Source: Erythrobacter sp. JK5 | GTDB lineage: Bacteria; Pseudomonadota; Alphaproteobacteria; Sphingomonadales; Sphingomonadaceae | NCBI RefSeq assembly: GCF_018205975.1 | Contig: NZ_CP073577.1 | Coordinates: 1,488,001 to 1,552,000, forward strand | Direction of reading: 5' to 3' | DNA: 64,000 nt | Part shown: positions 18,566 to 26,604 of the stretch, piece by piece | Layout of the letters: each line of letters opens with the position of its first letter | How positions within the stretch are numbered: position 1 is the first letter of the stretch | Position numbers and translations under genes: made by a program | The notes under the pieces: generated by a model | Database searches by the model: none | Seen by the model: only the letters and a program-made list of their open reading frames with translations | What the model was told of the DNA's origin: nothing

Positions 18566-18805
18566 TCACACGCGTGCGGCGCGGCTGCCCTGCTTGCCCG
18601 ACTGGCGCGCGTGCTCCGCCATCGCGTCGTCCAGCCTTGAATAGGAATAGGGTCCGACGCGGTAAACCATCGAAGCCTCGGCGGTAATCCCGTCGGGAAG
18701 CCGCGCCGGTGCATCCGGCCCGAGGGAACCGCCTTCGCTTTCCCACTCGCCGGTGTCGCGCTTGCCGGAGCCTGCCGTGCGCGATGCGCTACTCACGTCA
18801 TCCAT
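18566..18805 (-). CDS. Small hypothetical protein, coupled to the upstream small gene
   Basis: A 79-aa protein of unknown function starting MDDVSSASRTAGSGKRDTGE. It is polar and Gly/Ser-rich in its first half; the second half, VYRVGPYSYSRLDDAMAEHA, could form a small folded unit. ATG 18805 overlaps the stop of the preceding gene (ATGGATGA), a strong sign of translational coupling and hence that both frames are real. It is the last of three small minus-strand genes downstream of a cold-shock-like gene. No homology recognised. Confidence 0.55.
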   Translation of the reverse strand: MDDVSSASRTAGSGKRDTGEWESEGGSLGPDAPARLPDGITAEASMVYRVGPYSYSRLDDAMAEHARQSGKQGSRAARV

Positions 18806-18998
18806 CCCGCCGTACGGCAGGACGTTCGTCTCGGGGCCAGCCCCGGTTGGAGAGGCCATTGGCCTTTCGCCAGCCGGCAATCCGCTCCGCACGGGCACCC
18901 AGTTGTTCGGCGGCTTCCGTGCGTTCTTCAGCCGTACCCGACCGATCGGCCTTCATGGCTGCGAGCTGGTGATCGAAGAGAAATTGATTCATCGGCAT
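18798..18998 (-). CDS. Small hypothetical protein (helical, charged)
   Basis: A 66-aa product beginning MPMNQFLFDHQLAAMKADRS, with an internal alternative ATG two codons later. The central part (GTAEERTEAAEQLGARAERI) is a charged amphipathic helix; the tail is Arg/Gly-rich (SNRGWPRDERPAVRRDG). AAGGA lies 8 bases upstream of ATG 18998. It is followed by a coupled gene (ATGGATGA overlap) and preceded by a cold-shock-like gene on the same strand, so the three probably form one transcript. Function not recognised. Confidence 0.6.
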   Translation of the reverse strand: MPMNQFLFDHQLAAMKADRSGTAEERTEAAEQLGARAERIAGWRKANGLSNRGWPRDERPAVRRDG

Positions 18999-19065
18999 CG
19001 GAAAATCCTTGCTGGAGAAGTGGAGCGGGAGCCGGGAGCACGAAGCTCCCGGCCCTCGGGTGGGG

Positions 19066-19320
19066 TCAGCCCTGCTGTTGGCGGGCCTGCTCCTTCTGGC
19101 TCCGGCCATCGCCCTGCTGGTGCTGCAGGTTTACGGCGCGCTTCTTGCCGCCGTCGACCTCGCTGGTCTCGTAGCCGTAGCGCTGTTCGACCTTGGGTTC
19201 CTGGGCCTGCTGTTGCAGATCGGACTTGCCGAAGGGCAGCGCGTCGCCGCCCTTTTCAGGGGTGATCGTTCCCACGCCCTTGTTGCTGTCATAGCTCTTG
19301 ATCTTGCCAAAATGTGTCAT
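19066..19320 (-). CDS. Cold-shock-like small protein
   Basis: An 84-aa protein whose N-terminal half resembles a divergent cold-shock/OB-fold domain: MTHFGKIKSYDSNKGVGTIT matches the start of CspA-type proteins (the usual KGFGFI RNP1 core is replaced by KGVGTI), followed by PEKGGDALPFGKSDLQ. The C-terminal third is Gln-rich and low complexity (LQHQQGDGRSQKEQARQQQG). Substitution of the aromatic residues that normally stack on RNA suggests altered or lost nucleic-acid binding. GAAGGA lies 7 bases before ATG 19320. First gene of a three-gene small-protein cluster; a stress role is inferred only. Confidence 0.75.
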   Translation of the reverse strand: MTHFGKIKSYDSNKGVGTITPEKGGDALPFGKSDLQQQAQEPKVEQRYGYETSEVDGGKKRAVNLQHQQGDGRSQKEQARQQQG

Positions 19321-19854
19321 CGGTCATTCCTTCGAACGAAAGTGCAGCGCGCCAGAATGGACCCGGCTGCGACTAGGAGGCGAAACTGAAGGAAAGGGCT
19401 TCCGATGAAGGAGGCTGTGACCGTCGATTGCGACTGGTAGCTTACCCTTAAGTGGGTATCGCATTCACCGCTTACAAGGTCGACGGCAGATCATTTGCGC
19501 GCCGCACCCACCTCCCGAGCCGCGCATAGTGCGATATCGCAGACTATCTGGCGGCAAGTGGTTGGCAGGGCGTCCGATCGCAACAAGACAGCACGTTGTG
19601 ACGCTGTCCAATCGCCAGTTTGCGGCGCGGTCTGGAACGAAGCGATCAGCCCCTTCAGCCCGCGACCCGCACCGGATGCAAGCCCCGCCGCCGCGACGCC
19701 TGCGAGCTGCGAGAAGAACACGCCGATGTCCCACAGTACATGATCGCGGCCCACCGTTGCGGCGGCGTTAGGCAAGGTGAGCCCAACTCCGGGTCAGCAA
19801 GGTCGCGCATGACGAGCAGGACAGGAGTCGATCCGGACTTCGGGAATGGGCAAT
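19321..19854. other. Intergenic region without a convincing gene
   Basis: About 530 bases between the cold-shock-like gene and tRNA-Tyr. It should hold the promoter of the small-protein cluster near 19321-19450. A minus-strand frame at 19491-19775 (94 aa, starting MPNAAATVGRDHVLWDIGVF) has weak protein-like character, but I see no ribosome site or family signature, so I leave it uncalled. No repeats or mobile-element remnants recognised. Confidence 0.5.
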
Positions 19855-19940
19855 TGGTGGACAGGGCTGGATTCGAACCAGCGTACGCTTGCGCGGGCAG
19901 ATTTACAGTCTGCTGCCTTTAACCACTCGGCCACCTGTCC
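19855..19940 (-). tRNA. tRNA-Tyr (anticodon GTA)
   Basis: Minus-strand class II tRNA of 86 nt including the encoded CCA. The acceptor stem GGACAGG pairs with CCTGTCC, with discriminator A. The anticodon arm is CAGACTGTAAATCTG with anticodon GTA, followed by a long variable arm and the T-arm GGTTCGAATCC. The gene lies alone, convergent with nothing and upstream of rlmB on the other strand. Confidence 0.95.
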
Positions 19941-20078
19941 ACATCTTGCCATGCAGGAATATGGGGACCCGAACACGGGTCTCCCGCTGCCGAGAGGCGC
20001 CCCTTTGGCGAAGCGGCGCTTGCCTGTCAATGGGGCGGCTGGCAGGGGGCTGCTCGAACACCAAAATCGGGACGATAC

Positions 20079-20891
20079 ATGGCCAAAGGTGAGAAAAAGC
20101 GGGCGTTGCGAGGGCGTGCGGGCCGGATGAAGGGCGGGCGCGGATCGGGCCGAGCCACCGCAGGCCACGTGCGGCTGTGGGGCCGCCATCCGGTCGAAGC
20201 GGCACTCATGAATCCGGAACGAAAGCACCGCAAGCTGTGGGCCACGCGCGAAGGCATCGACAGCCTCAATGGCGAACTGCCGCCCGACTTCCCGATCGAA
20301 TTTGCCGAGGTCACCGATCTCGCCCGGCTGGTCGCCAAGGACGCCCCGCATCAGGGTCTGGTGCTCGAATGCGAACCGCTCGAAGGCCGCTTTCTTGACG
20401 AACTCGCCACTGGCGATCCGGCGCATCCGGTGGTGGTGCTCGACCAGGTGACCGATCCGCACAACGTGGGCGCGATCCTGCGCTCTGCAGCGGCGTTCGG
20501 GGCCGCGTGCATCGTCACTCAGGATCGCCACGCTCCGCCCGAAAGCGGCGTGCTGGCCAAGTCGGCCTCCGGCGCGCTCGAAACCGTGCCGTGGGTTCGC
20601 GTGGTCAACCTCGCCCGTGCACTCGATGAACTGGCCGAGGCGGGATACTGGCGCATCGGGCTGGCCGGCGAAGCCGAGACGACGCTGGCAGAGGCGCTGC
20701 CCGCCGGGCCGGTCGCGCTCGTCCTCGGTGCCGAGGGCGAAGGGATGCGCCAGAACATCGCGGCGCATTGCGATGCCCTCGCCCGGCTGCCGATATCCTC
20801 GGCGATCGAGAGCCTCAACGTTTCGAATGCCGCCGCGATCGCGCTATATGCCACCGTGACGCGTGAAGGGTCCGACGTAACGTCGATTTAA
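20079..20891 (+). CDS. rlmB: 23S rRNA (guanosine-2'-O-)-methyltransferase RlmB family (TrmH/SpoU)
   Basis: SPOUT-class methyltransferase that 2'-O-methylates 23S rRNA (G2251 in E. coli). The 270-aa protein starts with a very basic tail (MAKGEKKRALRGRAGRMKGG), then the substrate-binding domain (RLWGRHPVEAALMNPERK). The catalytic trefoil-knot domain has motif 1 LDQVTDPHNVGAILRSAAAF, motif 2 VALVLGAEGEGMR and motif 3 LPISSAIESLNVSNAAAIAL. It is slightly longer than E. coli RlmB because of the N-terminal tail. A lipoprotein gene follows 25 bases later on the same strand. Confidence 0.93.
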   Translation: MAKGEKKRALRGRAGRMKGGRGSGRATAGHVRLWGRHPVEAALMNPERKHRKLWATREGIDSLNGELPPDFPIEFAEVTDLARLVAKDAPHQGLVLECEPLEGRFLDELATGDPAHPVVVLDQVTDPHNVGAILRSAAAFGAACIVTQDRHAPPESGVLAKSASGALETVPWVRVVNLARALDELAEAGYWRIGLAGEAETTLAEALPAGPVALVLGAEGEGMRQNIAAHCDALARLPISSAIESLNVSNAAAIALYATVTREGSDVTSI

Positions 20892-20915
20892 CCGCTTGCT
20901 GGGAGCATATCGCCT

Positions 20916-21800
20916 ATGATCGCCAACCACCCCGTCCGCCTCCGCGCCGCCGCCATGCTGGCCGCGCTGTCGTTGCTGCTCACCGGCTGTTTCATATCGC
21001 CGGGCAAGTTCACGTCCGAGCTGCAGCTGATGGATCAGGATCGCTTCGCTTTCACCTACGAGGGAGAAATCTTCTTCCTTGGGCTGTCGCGGCTCGCCCA
21101 GCTCGGCGCCGCCACCGAAACGTTCGAAGCGAATTGCTGGGACGATGAAACCGGCGAGGATCGCGAATGCACCGCTGCGGAAGTGGCCCAGCAGCGCGCC
21201 GACTGGGATGCCGGAGCCGAAGAACGCGCTGCGCGGTCGAAACAGGAGGCCGAGCAGCTTTCCATGATCATGGGCGGGATCGATCCTTCCAATCCCGAAG
21301 CGAGCGCTGAACTGGCGCGATTGCTGCTCCGGCAGAAAGGCTGGGACCGGGTCGAGGTCAAGGGCGACGGCGTATTCGACGTGAGCTTTTCGGTCAGCGG
21401 GGAGCTGAGCCACGACTTCATGTTTCCGGTGATCGAGGGATTTCCGGTCACAAGCCCGTTTGTTCAGTTGATCCTGCGCGACGGTGACGTCGTGCGCGTC
21501 AACGCGCCGGGGTTTGCGGCGCAGAGCGAGGACAATCCCGCTACTGGCATGATGGGCGGTATCGGTGCGCTGGCCGGTCTTGCGGCAATGGACGGCGGTT
21601 CTGATACGGGTTCCGGAGCCAACCCGATGCCGAACCTGCCCGTGGTCGAAGGAACCTTCACGATCGTGACGAATGGTTCGATCCTCGCCAACAACACCGA
21701 CGAAGGACCGATGGCGACGGCCGGCGGTCAGGCGCTCTCCTGGGAAATTTCACCGCGCACCAGGACGGCACCGATGGCGCTGATCGACGTATCGCGCTGA
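20916..21800 (+). CDS. Putative lipoprotein, unknown function
   Basis: A 294-aa protein with a lipoprotein signal peptide: basic N-terminus, hydrophobic core and lipobox LLLTGC with the lipidated Cys at residue 25. The mature part begins FISPGKFTSELQLMDQDRFA and is rich in acidic and small residues; residues about 95-130 form a charged helix. The region FDVSFSVSGELSHDFMFPVI looks beta-rich. A Gly/Met-rich segment (NPATGMMGGIGALAGLAAMD) lies near residue 210. I recognise no enzyme motif. It follows rlmB and ends before a strong bidirectional terminator. Confidence 0.8.
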   Translation: MIANHPVRLRAAAMLAALSLLLTGCFISPGKFTSELQLMDQDRFAFTYEGEIFFLGLSRLAQLGAATETFEANCWDDETGEDRECTAAEVAQQRADWDAGAEERAARSKQEAEQLSMIMGGIDPSNPEASAELARLLLRQKGWDRVEVKGDGVFDVSFSVSGELSHDFMFPVIEGFPVTSPFVQLILRDGDVVRVNAPGFAAQSEDNPATGMMGGIGALAGLAAMDGGSDTGSGANPMPNLPVVEGTFTIVTNGSILANNTDEGPMATAGGQALSWEISPRTRTAPMALIDVSR

Positions 21801-21827
21801 TCCGATCGCATTCGGACGTCAGACACG

Positions 21828-21864
21828 AAAAACCCCGCCGTTCGTGAAGAACGGCGGGGTTTTT
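21828..21864. terminator. Bidirectional rho-independent terminator (lipoprotein gene / HU)
   Basis: Perfect hairpin with 16-base arms, 21828-21843 and 21849-21864, and a 5-base loop. The stem ends in A5 on the left and T5 on the right, so it has a U-tract in either direction. It separates the plus-strand lipoprotein gene from the minus-strand HU gene. Confidence 0.92.
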
Positions 21865-21900
21865 CCGTCAGGCGCAAGGCGTTGCGCCGACCGGGGTGTT

Positions 21901-22173
21901 CTAATTGACCGAATCCTTGAGACCCTTGCCGGCCTTGAATTTCGGCTGGTTGGAGGCCTTGATCGTCATCGGTTCGCCCGTACGCGGGTTGCGACCGGTC
22001 GACGCCTTGCGCTTGGCGACCGAGAACGTCCCGAATCCGACCAGCCGAACTTCGTCGCCGCCCGACAGAGCCTTGGTAATCGCATCGAAGACGCCTTCGA
22101 CCGCGCTCGAAGCGTCGTTCTTGGAAAGGCCAGTCGACGCAGCGACAGCGCCGATCAGATCGTTCTTGTTCAT
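21901..22173 (-). CDS. hup: DNA-binding protein HU
   Basis: A 90-aa nucleoid protein. MNKNDLIGAVAASTGLSKND is the usual HU start; the DNA-binding beta-arm signature GFGTFSVAKRKASTGRNPRT-GEP is intact, followed by the C-terminal PKFKAGKGLKDSVN. ATG 22173 gives the exact family length. It lies downstream of lon on the same strand, an order common in Proteobacteria (lon-hupB), with about 245 bases between that contain promoter-like and inverted-repeat elements. Confidence 0.97.
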   Translation of the reverse strand: MNKNDLIGAVAASTGLSKNDASSAVEGVFDAITKALSGGDEVRLVGFGTFSVAKRKASTGRNPRTGEPMTIKASNQPKFKAGKGLKDSVN

Positions 22174-22245
22174 CGTGGGAACCCCCTCATTCTTCTTGGA
22201 TTGTCCGGTTTCGGTGAATCGCCTCTCCGAAAGCACGCAAATTGA

Positions 22246-22310
22246 GCCCTTTTTGGAAGGGCTGTCAAAGGTAAAACGCCCGGAAAAGTGCCGTTTTTTG
22301 TCAAACGGCA
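22246..22310 (-). promoter_or_regulatory. lon terminator / hup promoter region with two inverted repeats
   Basis: On the minus strand there are two TTGACA hexamers, at 22299-22304 and 22263-22268. The first is embedded in an inverted repeat (GCCGTT / AACGGC arms) followed by ACTTTT and could end the lon transcript. The second is followed at once by GCCCTT-ccaaa-AAGGGC (22246-22262), which would fall exactly in the spacer of a hup promoter whose -10 is weak (TCAATT). This suggests an operator or a structured leader. Assignment of each element is inferred from position. Confidence 0.45.
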
Positions 22311-22417
22311 AACAATAGCGACGAGTCGAGCCGTGCCTGCCGGTCCCACCGGACAAAACGGCCCGGACGAATGGTGATACGCGCTGCGAGTCGCAACACA
22401 CGCTGGCGCATAGCGCA

Positions 22418-24826
22418 TCAATGGGCGGTTGGCACGTCCGTTCCGGAAGCTTTGGGATCACCCGTGGATGCTCCGGGTTGACTGGCGAGATCATCGGCCT
22501 CGGTCCATTCGATCGGCACCGGCATTTCGACCAATGCGTGTTCGAGCACCTGATCGACATGGCTGACCGGAACGATCTCGAGCCCTTCCTTCACGTTGTC
22601 GGGAATCTCCGCCAGATCCTTCACGTTGTCTTCGGGGATGAGGACAGTCGTGATCCCGCCGCGCAGCGCCGCGAGCAGTTTCTCCTTCAATCCGCCGATC
22701 GCCAGCACGCGGCCGCGCAGGGTCACTTCGCCGGTCATCGCGACATCGGGCCTGACAGCGGTTCCCGAAAGCGTCGACACGATCGATGTCACCATCCCTA
22801 CCCCGGCGCTCGGCCCGTCCTTGGGCACTGCGCCTTCGGGCAGGTGGATGTGGACGTTGCGGCGCTGGAACAGCGAAGGCTTGATCCCGTAGGCCGGCGC
22901 GCGCGATTTGACGAAGCTGAACGCCGCGGCGACGCTTTCGTTCATCACTTCGCCGAGCTTGCCGGTGGTCTTGATCTCGCCCTTGCCCGGCGTCGTTACG
23001 CTTTCGATCGTCAGCAGTTCGCCGCCGACCTGCGTCCAGGCGAGGCCGGTAACCGCGCCTATCTGCGCTTCGTCTTCGGACATGCCGTGCTTGAACTTGC
23101 GCACTCCTGCGAAGTCACCGAGATTCTCCGGCGTGACGCGCACGCTGGTCGTCTCTTTCTCGAGGATCTTGCGCAGGCTCTTGCGGCACAGCCGAGCGAT
23201 TTCGCGCTCCAGCGTCCGCACCCCGGCTTCGCGGGTGTAGTATCGGATCAGGTCGCGCAGCCCCTCTTCGGTCAGCTCGAACTCGTCCTTCTTCAGCCCA
23301 TGCTCCTTGATCTGCTTGAGCAGCAGGTGACGCTTCGCGATCTCGACCTTCTCGTCTTCGGTATAGCCTTCGAGCCGGATGATCTCCATCCGGTCGAGCA
23401 GCGGCTGCGGCAGGTTGAGGCTGTTCGCGGTGGTCACGAACATGATGCTGCTGAGATCGAGGTCGAGTTCGAGGTAGTGGTCCTGGAACTTGTCGTTCTG
23501 TTCCGGGTCGAGCACTTCGAGCAGCGCCGAAGCGGGATCGCCGCGAAAATCCTGGCCGAGCTTGTCGATCTCGTCGAGCAGGAACAGCGGATTGCTGGTG
23601 CCGGCCTTTTTCAGGTTGTTGACGATCTTCCCCGGCATCGAGCCGATATAGGTCCGGCGGTGGCCGCGAATCTCGGCTTCGTCGCGCACGCCGCCCAGCG
23701 ACTGGCGCACGAATTCGCGGCCCGTCGCCTTGGCGATCGACTTGCCGAGCGAGGTCTTGCCGACACCGGGAGGACCGACGAGGCACAGGATCGGCCCCTT
23801 CAACTTGTTGGTGCGCGCCTGCACCGCAAGATATTCGATGATGCGGTCCTTGACCTTTTCCAGGCCATAATGATCGGCATCGAGGACAACCTGCGCCTTG
23901 GCGATGTCCTTCTTCACCCGCGATTTCTTGCCCCACGGCAGGCCCAGCAGCACGTCGAGATAATTGCGAATGACGGTCGCCTCCGCGCTCATCGGCTGCA
24001 TCGCCCTGAGCTTCTTGAGCTCGGCGTTGGCCTTGGCCCGCGCTTCCTTGGACAGCTTGGTCTTCTCGATCTTGGCGGTGAGTTCGGCGATCTCGTCGCC
24101 CTCTTCGCCGTCCCCCCCGCCGAGCTCGCTCTGGATCGCCTTCAGCTGCTCGTTGAGGTAATATTCGCGCTGGGTCTTTTCCATTTGCCGCTTCACCCGT
24201 CCGCGGATCTTGCGTTCGACCTGGAGCACCGACAGTTCGCCTTCCATAAAGGCCATCACAAGTTCGAGCCGCTTGAGCGGATTGCCCTCGGTCAGCAGCG
24301 ACTGCTTGTCGGAAACCTTGGCATTGATCGCAGCGGCGATCGTGTCACCCAACTGGCCTGCATCGTCGACATCGCTGAGGTCGATATTGGCATCGTCGCC
24401 GAGCTTCTTGTTGAGCTTCGCATATTCGCCGAACTGCTGGATCACCTGCCGCATCAGCGCAGTGACCTCGCTGCCTGCGACGGTTTCGGGTTCGATCAGT
24501 TCAACTTCGGCCAGCACGTGGTCGCCGTGCTCATGCAGTGCGACGGTCTTCGCGCGGTGCGTGCCTTCGACCAGTACGCGAACCGTCCCGTCCGGCAGCT
24601 TCAGCAGCTGCAGCACCTGCGCCACCACGCCGACATCGAAAAGGTCCTCGCTTTCGGGATCGTCGCAGCCCGGATCGAGTTGCGCGAGCAGGAAAATGTC
24701 CTTGCTCGCTTCCATCCCGGCTTCGAGCGCCGCGACCGATTTGTCGCGACCGACGAACAACGGCACGACCATGCCGGGAAATACGACGATGTCGCGCAAG
24801 GGGAGAAGGGGAAAGTGTTGTGTCAT
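22418..24826 (-). CDS. lon: ATP-dependent protease Lon
   Basis: Cytoplasmic AAA+ serine protease, 802 aa. The N-terminal LON substrate-binding domain ([20 protein letters not shown]) is followed by a central AAA+ module with Walker [14 protein letters not shown] and Walker [12 protein letters not shown]. The C-terminal protease domain has the dyad Ser673 ([11 protein letters not shown]) and Lys716 ([14 protein letters not shown]). ATG 24826 matches the family's MTQ/MT-type start; the frame is open upstream but unrelated. It is monocistronic or read into hup downstream. In the chromosomal context it is the general quality-control protease and degrades, for instance, cell-cycle regulators in Alphaproteobacteria. 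Confidence 0.98.
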   Translation of the reverse strand: MTQHFPLLPLRDIVVFPGMVVPLFVGRDKSVAALEAGMEASKDIFLLAQLDPGCDDPESEDLFDVGVVAQVLQLLKLPDGTVRVLVEGTHRAKTVALHEHGDHVLAEVELIEPETVAGSEVTALMRQVIQQFGEYAKLNKKLGDDANIDLSDVDDAGQLGDTIAAAINAKVSDKQSLLTEGNPLKRLELVMAFMEGELSVLQVERKIRGRVKRQMEKTQREYYLNEQLKAIQSELGGGDGEEGDEIAELTAKIEKTKLSKEARAKANAELKKLRAMQPMSAEATVIRNYLDVLLGLPWGKKSRVKKDIAKAQVVLDADHYGLEKVKDRIIEYLAVQARTNKLKGPILCLVGPPGVGKTSLGKSIAKATGREFVRQSLGGVRDEAEIRGHRRTYIGSMPGKIVNNLKKAGTSNPLFLLDEIDKLGQDFRGDPASALLEVLDPEQNDKFQDHYLELDLDLSSIMFVTTANSLNLPQPLLDRMEIIRLEGYTEDEKVEIAKRHLLLKQIKEHGLKKDEFELTEEGLRDLIRYYTREAGVRTLEREIARLCRKSLRKILEKETTSVRVTPENLGDFAGVRKFKHGMSEDEAQIGAVTGLAWTQVGGELLTIESVTTPGKGEIKTTGKLGEVMNESVAAAFSFVKSRAPAYGIKPSLFQRRNVHIHLPEGAVPKDGPSAGVGMVTSIVSTLSGTAVRPDVAMTGEVTLRGRVLAIGGLKEKLLAALRGGITTVLIPEDNVKDLAEIPDNVKEGLEIVPVSHVDQVLEHALVEMPVPIEWTEADDLASQPGASTGDPKASGTDVPTAH

Positions 24827-25073
24827 CAGGTAATTTCCGCGGGCACCATTGGGGTGCGCCTTTGGCCATGAATATGGGAAGCGACCCGCTGGCTCGCAAT
24901 GGGCCGGGTCAGGAAGCTGTGGACGCCCCGGTGCGATAACCGCATTGGTTGCAGGCGCAAGGCCCGCGAGCAAACGACAGTTACGCATCAGCCGAAAACC
25001 TGCTATTCCTCCAGCAACAACATCGGTCGCACTTTTGCCAGACACGTCTTTGGCCATGCCGAAGGAGACCGAT

Positions 25074-25652
25074 ATGCCACTCGCGCCCGCCGATGCGCTC
25101 ACCAAGAAATTGAAGTGGGACGACTTCACGCATCTGGACAAGGATCCGCCGAAGCCCGGCGGCACCGCCCAGGCCGCGCTTACCGATGTCGATTATTCGT
25201 ATACGGCGGCCAAGGTCTGGTCGGACGACGGCAAGAAATACAAGATGAGCCAGAATCCGACCATCACCACCCGGATGCATCCGGATTGCTGGGTGGCCAA
25301 TTTCGTCTTCGATTTTCCCCAGGCCGAACAGGACGAACTGCTCAAGCATGAGCAGCTCCACTATCAGATCGGGGTGCTGGCCGCGCGCGACTGCGCCGAA
25401 GGGTTCAACGCACTCCAGAACAAGGAGTACGACAATACCCAGGATGCGACGGACGAATTCAACGCCCTGTTCGCAACGCTCGACGTGAAAAAGATCCAGC
25501 TCAAGTATGACAAGGACACGCACAGCCAGCCGAGAAAGTTCCCGGTGAAACAGAAAGCGTGGGCCACCGCCATCGGCCTTGTCAGCGCGAGCAAGGAAAA
25601 GAAGCTGCGACCGACACTCATCGCATCCAGCCTGATCGACGACACGATGTGA
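25074..25652 (+). CDS. DUF922-like predicted HExxH metalloprotease
   Basis: A 192-aa protein without a clear signal peptide. It contains LLKHEQLHYQIGVLAARD, an H-E-x-x-H zinc-peptidase motif, preceded by an aromatic beta-rich domain (DVDYSYTAAKVWSDDGKK). The arrangement resembles DUF922, a family predicted to be zinc-dependent proteases and usually exported. GAAGGAGA lies 7 bases upstream of ATG 25074; an in-frame ATG at 25056 would overlap that site. It is followed 27 bases later by a peptidoglycan-binding protein, so the two are likely co-expressed. Function is otherwise unknown. Divergent from lon. Confidence 0.65.
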   Translation: MPLAPADALTKKLKWDDFTHLDKDPPKPGGTAQAALTDVDYSYTAAKVWSDDGKKYKMSQNPTITTRMHPDCWVANFVFDFPQAEQDELLKHEQLHYQIGVLAARDCAEGFNALQNKEYDNTQDATDEFNALFATLDVKKIQLKYDKDTHSQPRKFPVKQKAWATAIGLVSASKEKKLRPTLIASSLIDDTM

Positions 25653-25685
25653 CGTGAAGGGCACGCACCCCGGAGAGGAATGACA

Positions 25686-26207
25686 ATGTTGAAATCCACA
25701 CTCTTGTCGCCCAATTCTCGGCTCCAGCAGGCTTCGAACGGCCCGCCGTCGATCCGAAAGCGTCCTCCCGATGACGACAAGGATGCAGTGCAGCGCATCC
25801 AGAAAGCGCTCGCAAGTTTCGGGTTCAAGCTGCCCAAATCGTTCCCCAATGGACCCGGTCTCGAACCCGACGGACTCTACGGCCCCGAAACCGAAGGCGC
25901 GGTGCGCGATTTCCAGAAGCAGGCGTTTCCGGGGCAATACAGCCAATGGGACGGCCGCTGCGGTCCCAACACGCTCGGCAAGATGGACCAGCGCCTCGTG
26001 GATAACCCGGTCAGACCGATCGGGGAGATCGAATGCGTCCCTGCCGGCAGGGGGTCTTCACCGTCCTATTGCCTCGTCAGGGGCCATCCGCCGGTGCTGA
26101 TCCCTCCTGCGCCACCGGTGCCCTTACCCAGTCTTGCCAAGGCAAGAGGCAAGGTCGGAGCTCCGGTCAGGCGCTTCTATCTCGAAAACGCATGGCCAAA
26201 GGGATAG
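25686..26207 (+). CDS. Peptidoglycan-binding-domain protein
   Basis: A 173-aa protein. Residues about 30-100 form a PG_binding_1-like domain: DAVQRIQKALASFGFKLP, then LEPDGLYGPETEGAVRDFQK and CGPNTLGKMDQRLV. The C-terminal third is Pro-rich (VLIPPAPPVPLPSLAKARGK) with two Cys (ECVPAGRGSSPSYCLV). No N-terminal signal peptide is obvious. GGAGAGG lies 8 bases before ATG 25686, which is preferred over ATG 25680. It is paired with the HExxH protein upstream; together they look like a cell-wall-targeted protease/accessory pair, though export is not explained. Confidence 0.65.
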   Translation: MLKSTLLSPNSRLQQASNGPPSIRKRPPDDDKDAVQRIQKALASFGFKLPKSFPNGPGLEPDGLYGPETEGAVRDFQKQAFPGQYSQWDGRCGPNTLGKMDQRLVDNPVRPIGEIECVPAGRGSSPSYCLVRGHPPVLIPPAPPVPLPSLAKARGKVGAPVRRFYLENAWPKG

Positions 26208-26243
26208 GTTTCCTCGGCGGGGTCGCGTGACTGCTTCCGCACC

Positions 26244-26585
26244 CTAGCCCATTCCGGGCAGGTTGAACCCCGGCGGCAGGCCCATTCCGCTCTGCATATC
26301 CTTCATCTGCTCGGCGGAGACCCGGTCGGCCTTGTCGCGCGCATCGTTGAAGGCGGCGGTGACGAGGTCTTCGACCATCTGCTTTTCTTCGGGCTTCATC
26401 AGGCTGTCGTCGATCGATACGCCAAGGATGCGGCCCTTTGCGGTCGCCCGCACCTTGACCAGCCCGCCGCCCGATTGCCCTTCGACTTCCATCGAATCGA
26501 GCTTGACCTGCATCTCGTTCATCTGATTCTGGATCGTCTCGGCCGCCTGCTGCGCAGCCTGCAACATTTCTTCCATCGATTTCAT
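26244..26585 (-). CDS. ybaB: YbaB/EbfC family nucleoid-associated protein
   Basis: A 113-aa protein: MKSMEEMLQAAQQAAETIQN long helix, central beta-sheet (KVRATAKGRILGVSIDD) and the C-terminal helix with EKQMVEDLVTAAFNDARDKA, the typical YbaB order. It binds DNA non-specifically and is often encoded after dnaX, as here. ATG 26585 was chosen; an upstream in-frame ATG at 26633 would overlap the dnaX 3' end. The C-terminal MQSGMGLPPGFNLPGMG is Gly/Met-rich, as usual. Same operon as dnaX. Confidence 0.93.
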   Translation of the reverse strand: MKSMEEMLQAAQQAAETIQNQMNEMQVKLDSMEVEGQSGGGLVKVRATAKGRILGVSIDDSLMKPEEKQMVEDLVTAAFNDARDKADRVSAEQMKDMQSGMGLPPGFNLPGMG

Positions 26586-26604
26586 CGGGGTATCTCCATC
26601 GGGT

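Noticed and set aside
19491..19775. 94-aa minus-strand frame between the cold-shock-like gene and tRNA-Tyr
   Set aside because: It has a mildly hydrophobic stretch but no ribosome site, family or neighbour support.
22421..24871. 816-aa plus-strand open frame
   Set aside because: It is the mirror of lon, which has all catalytic motifs on the minus strand.
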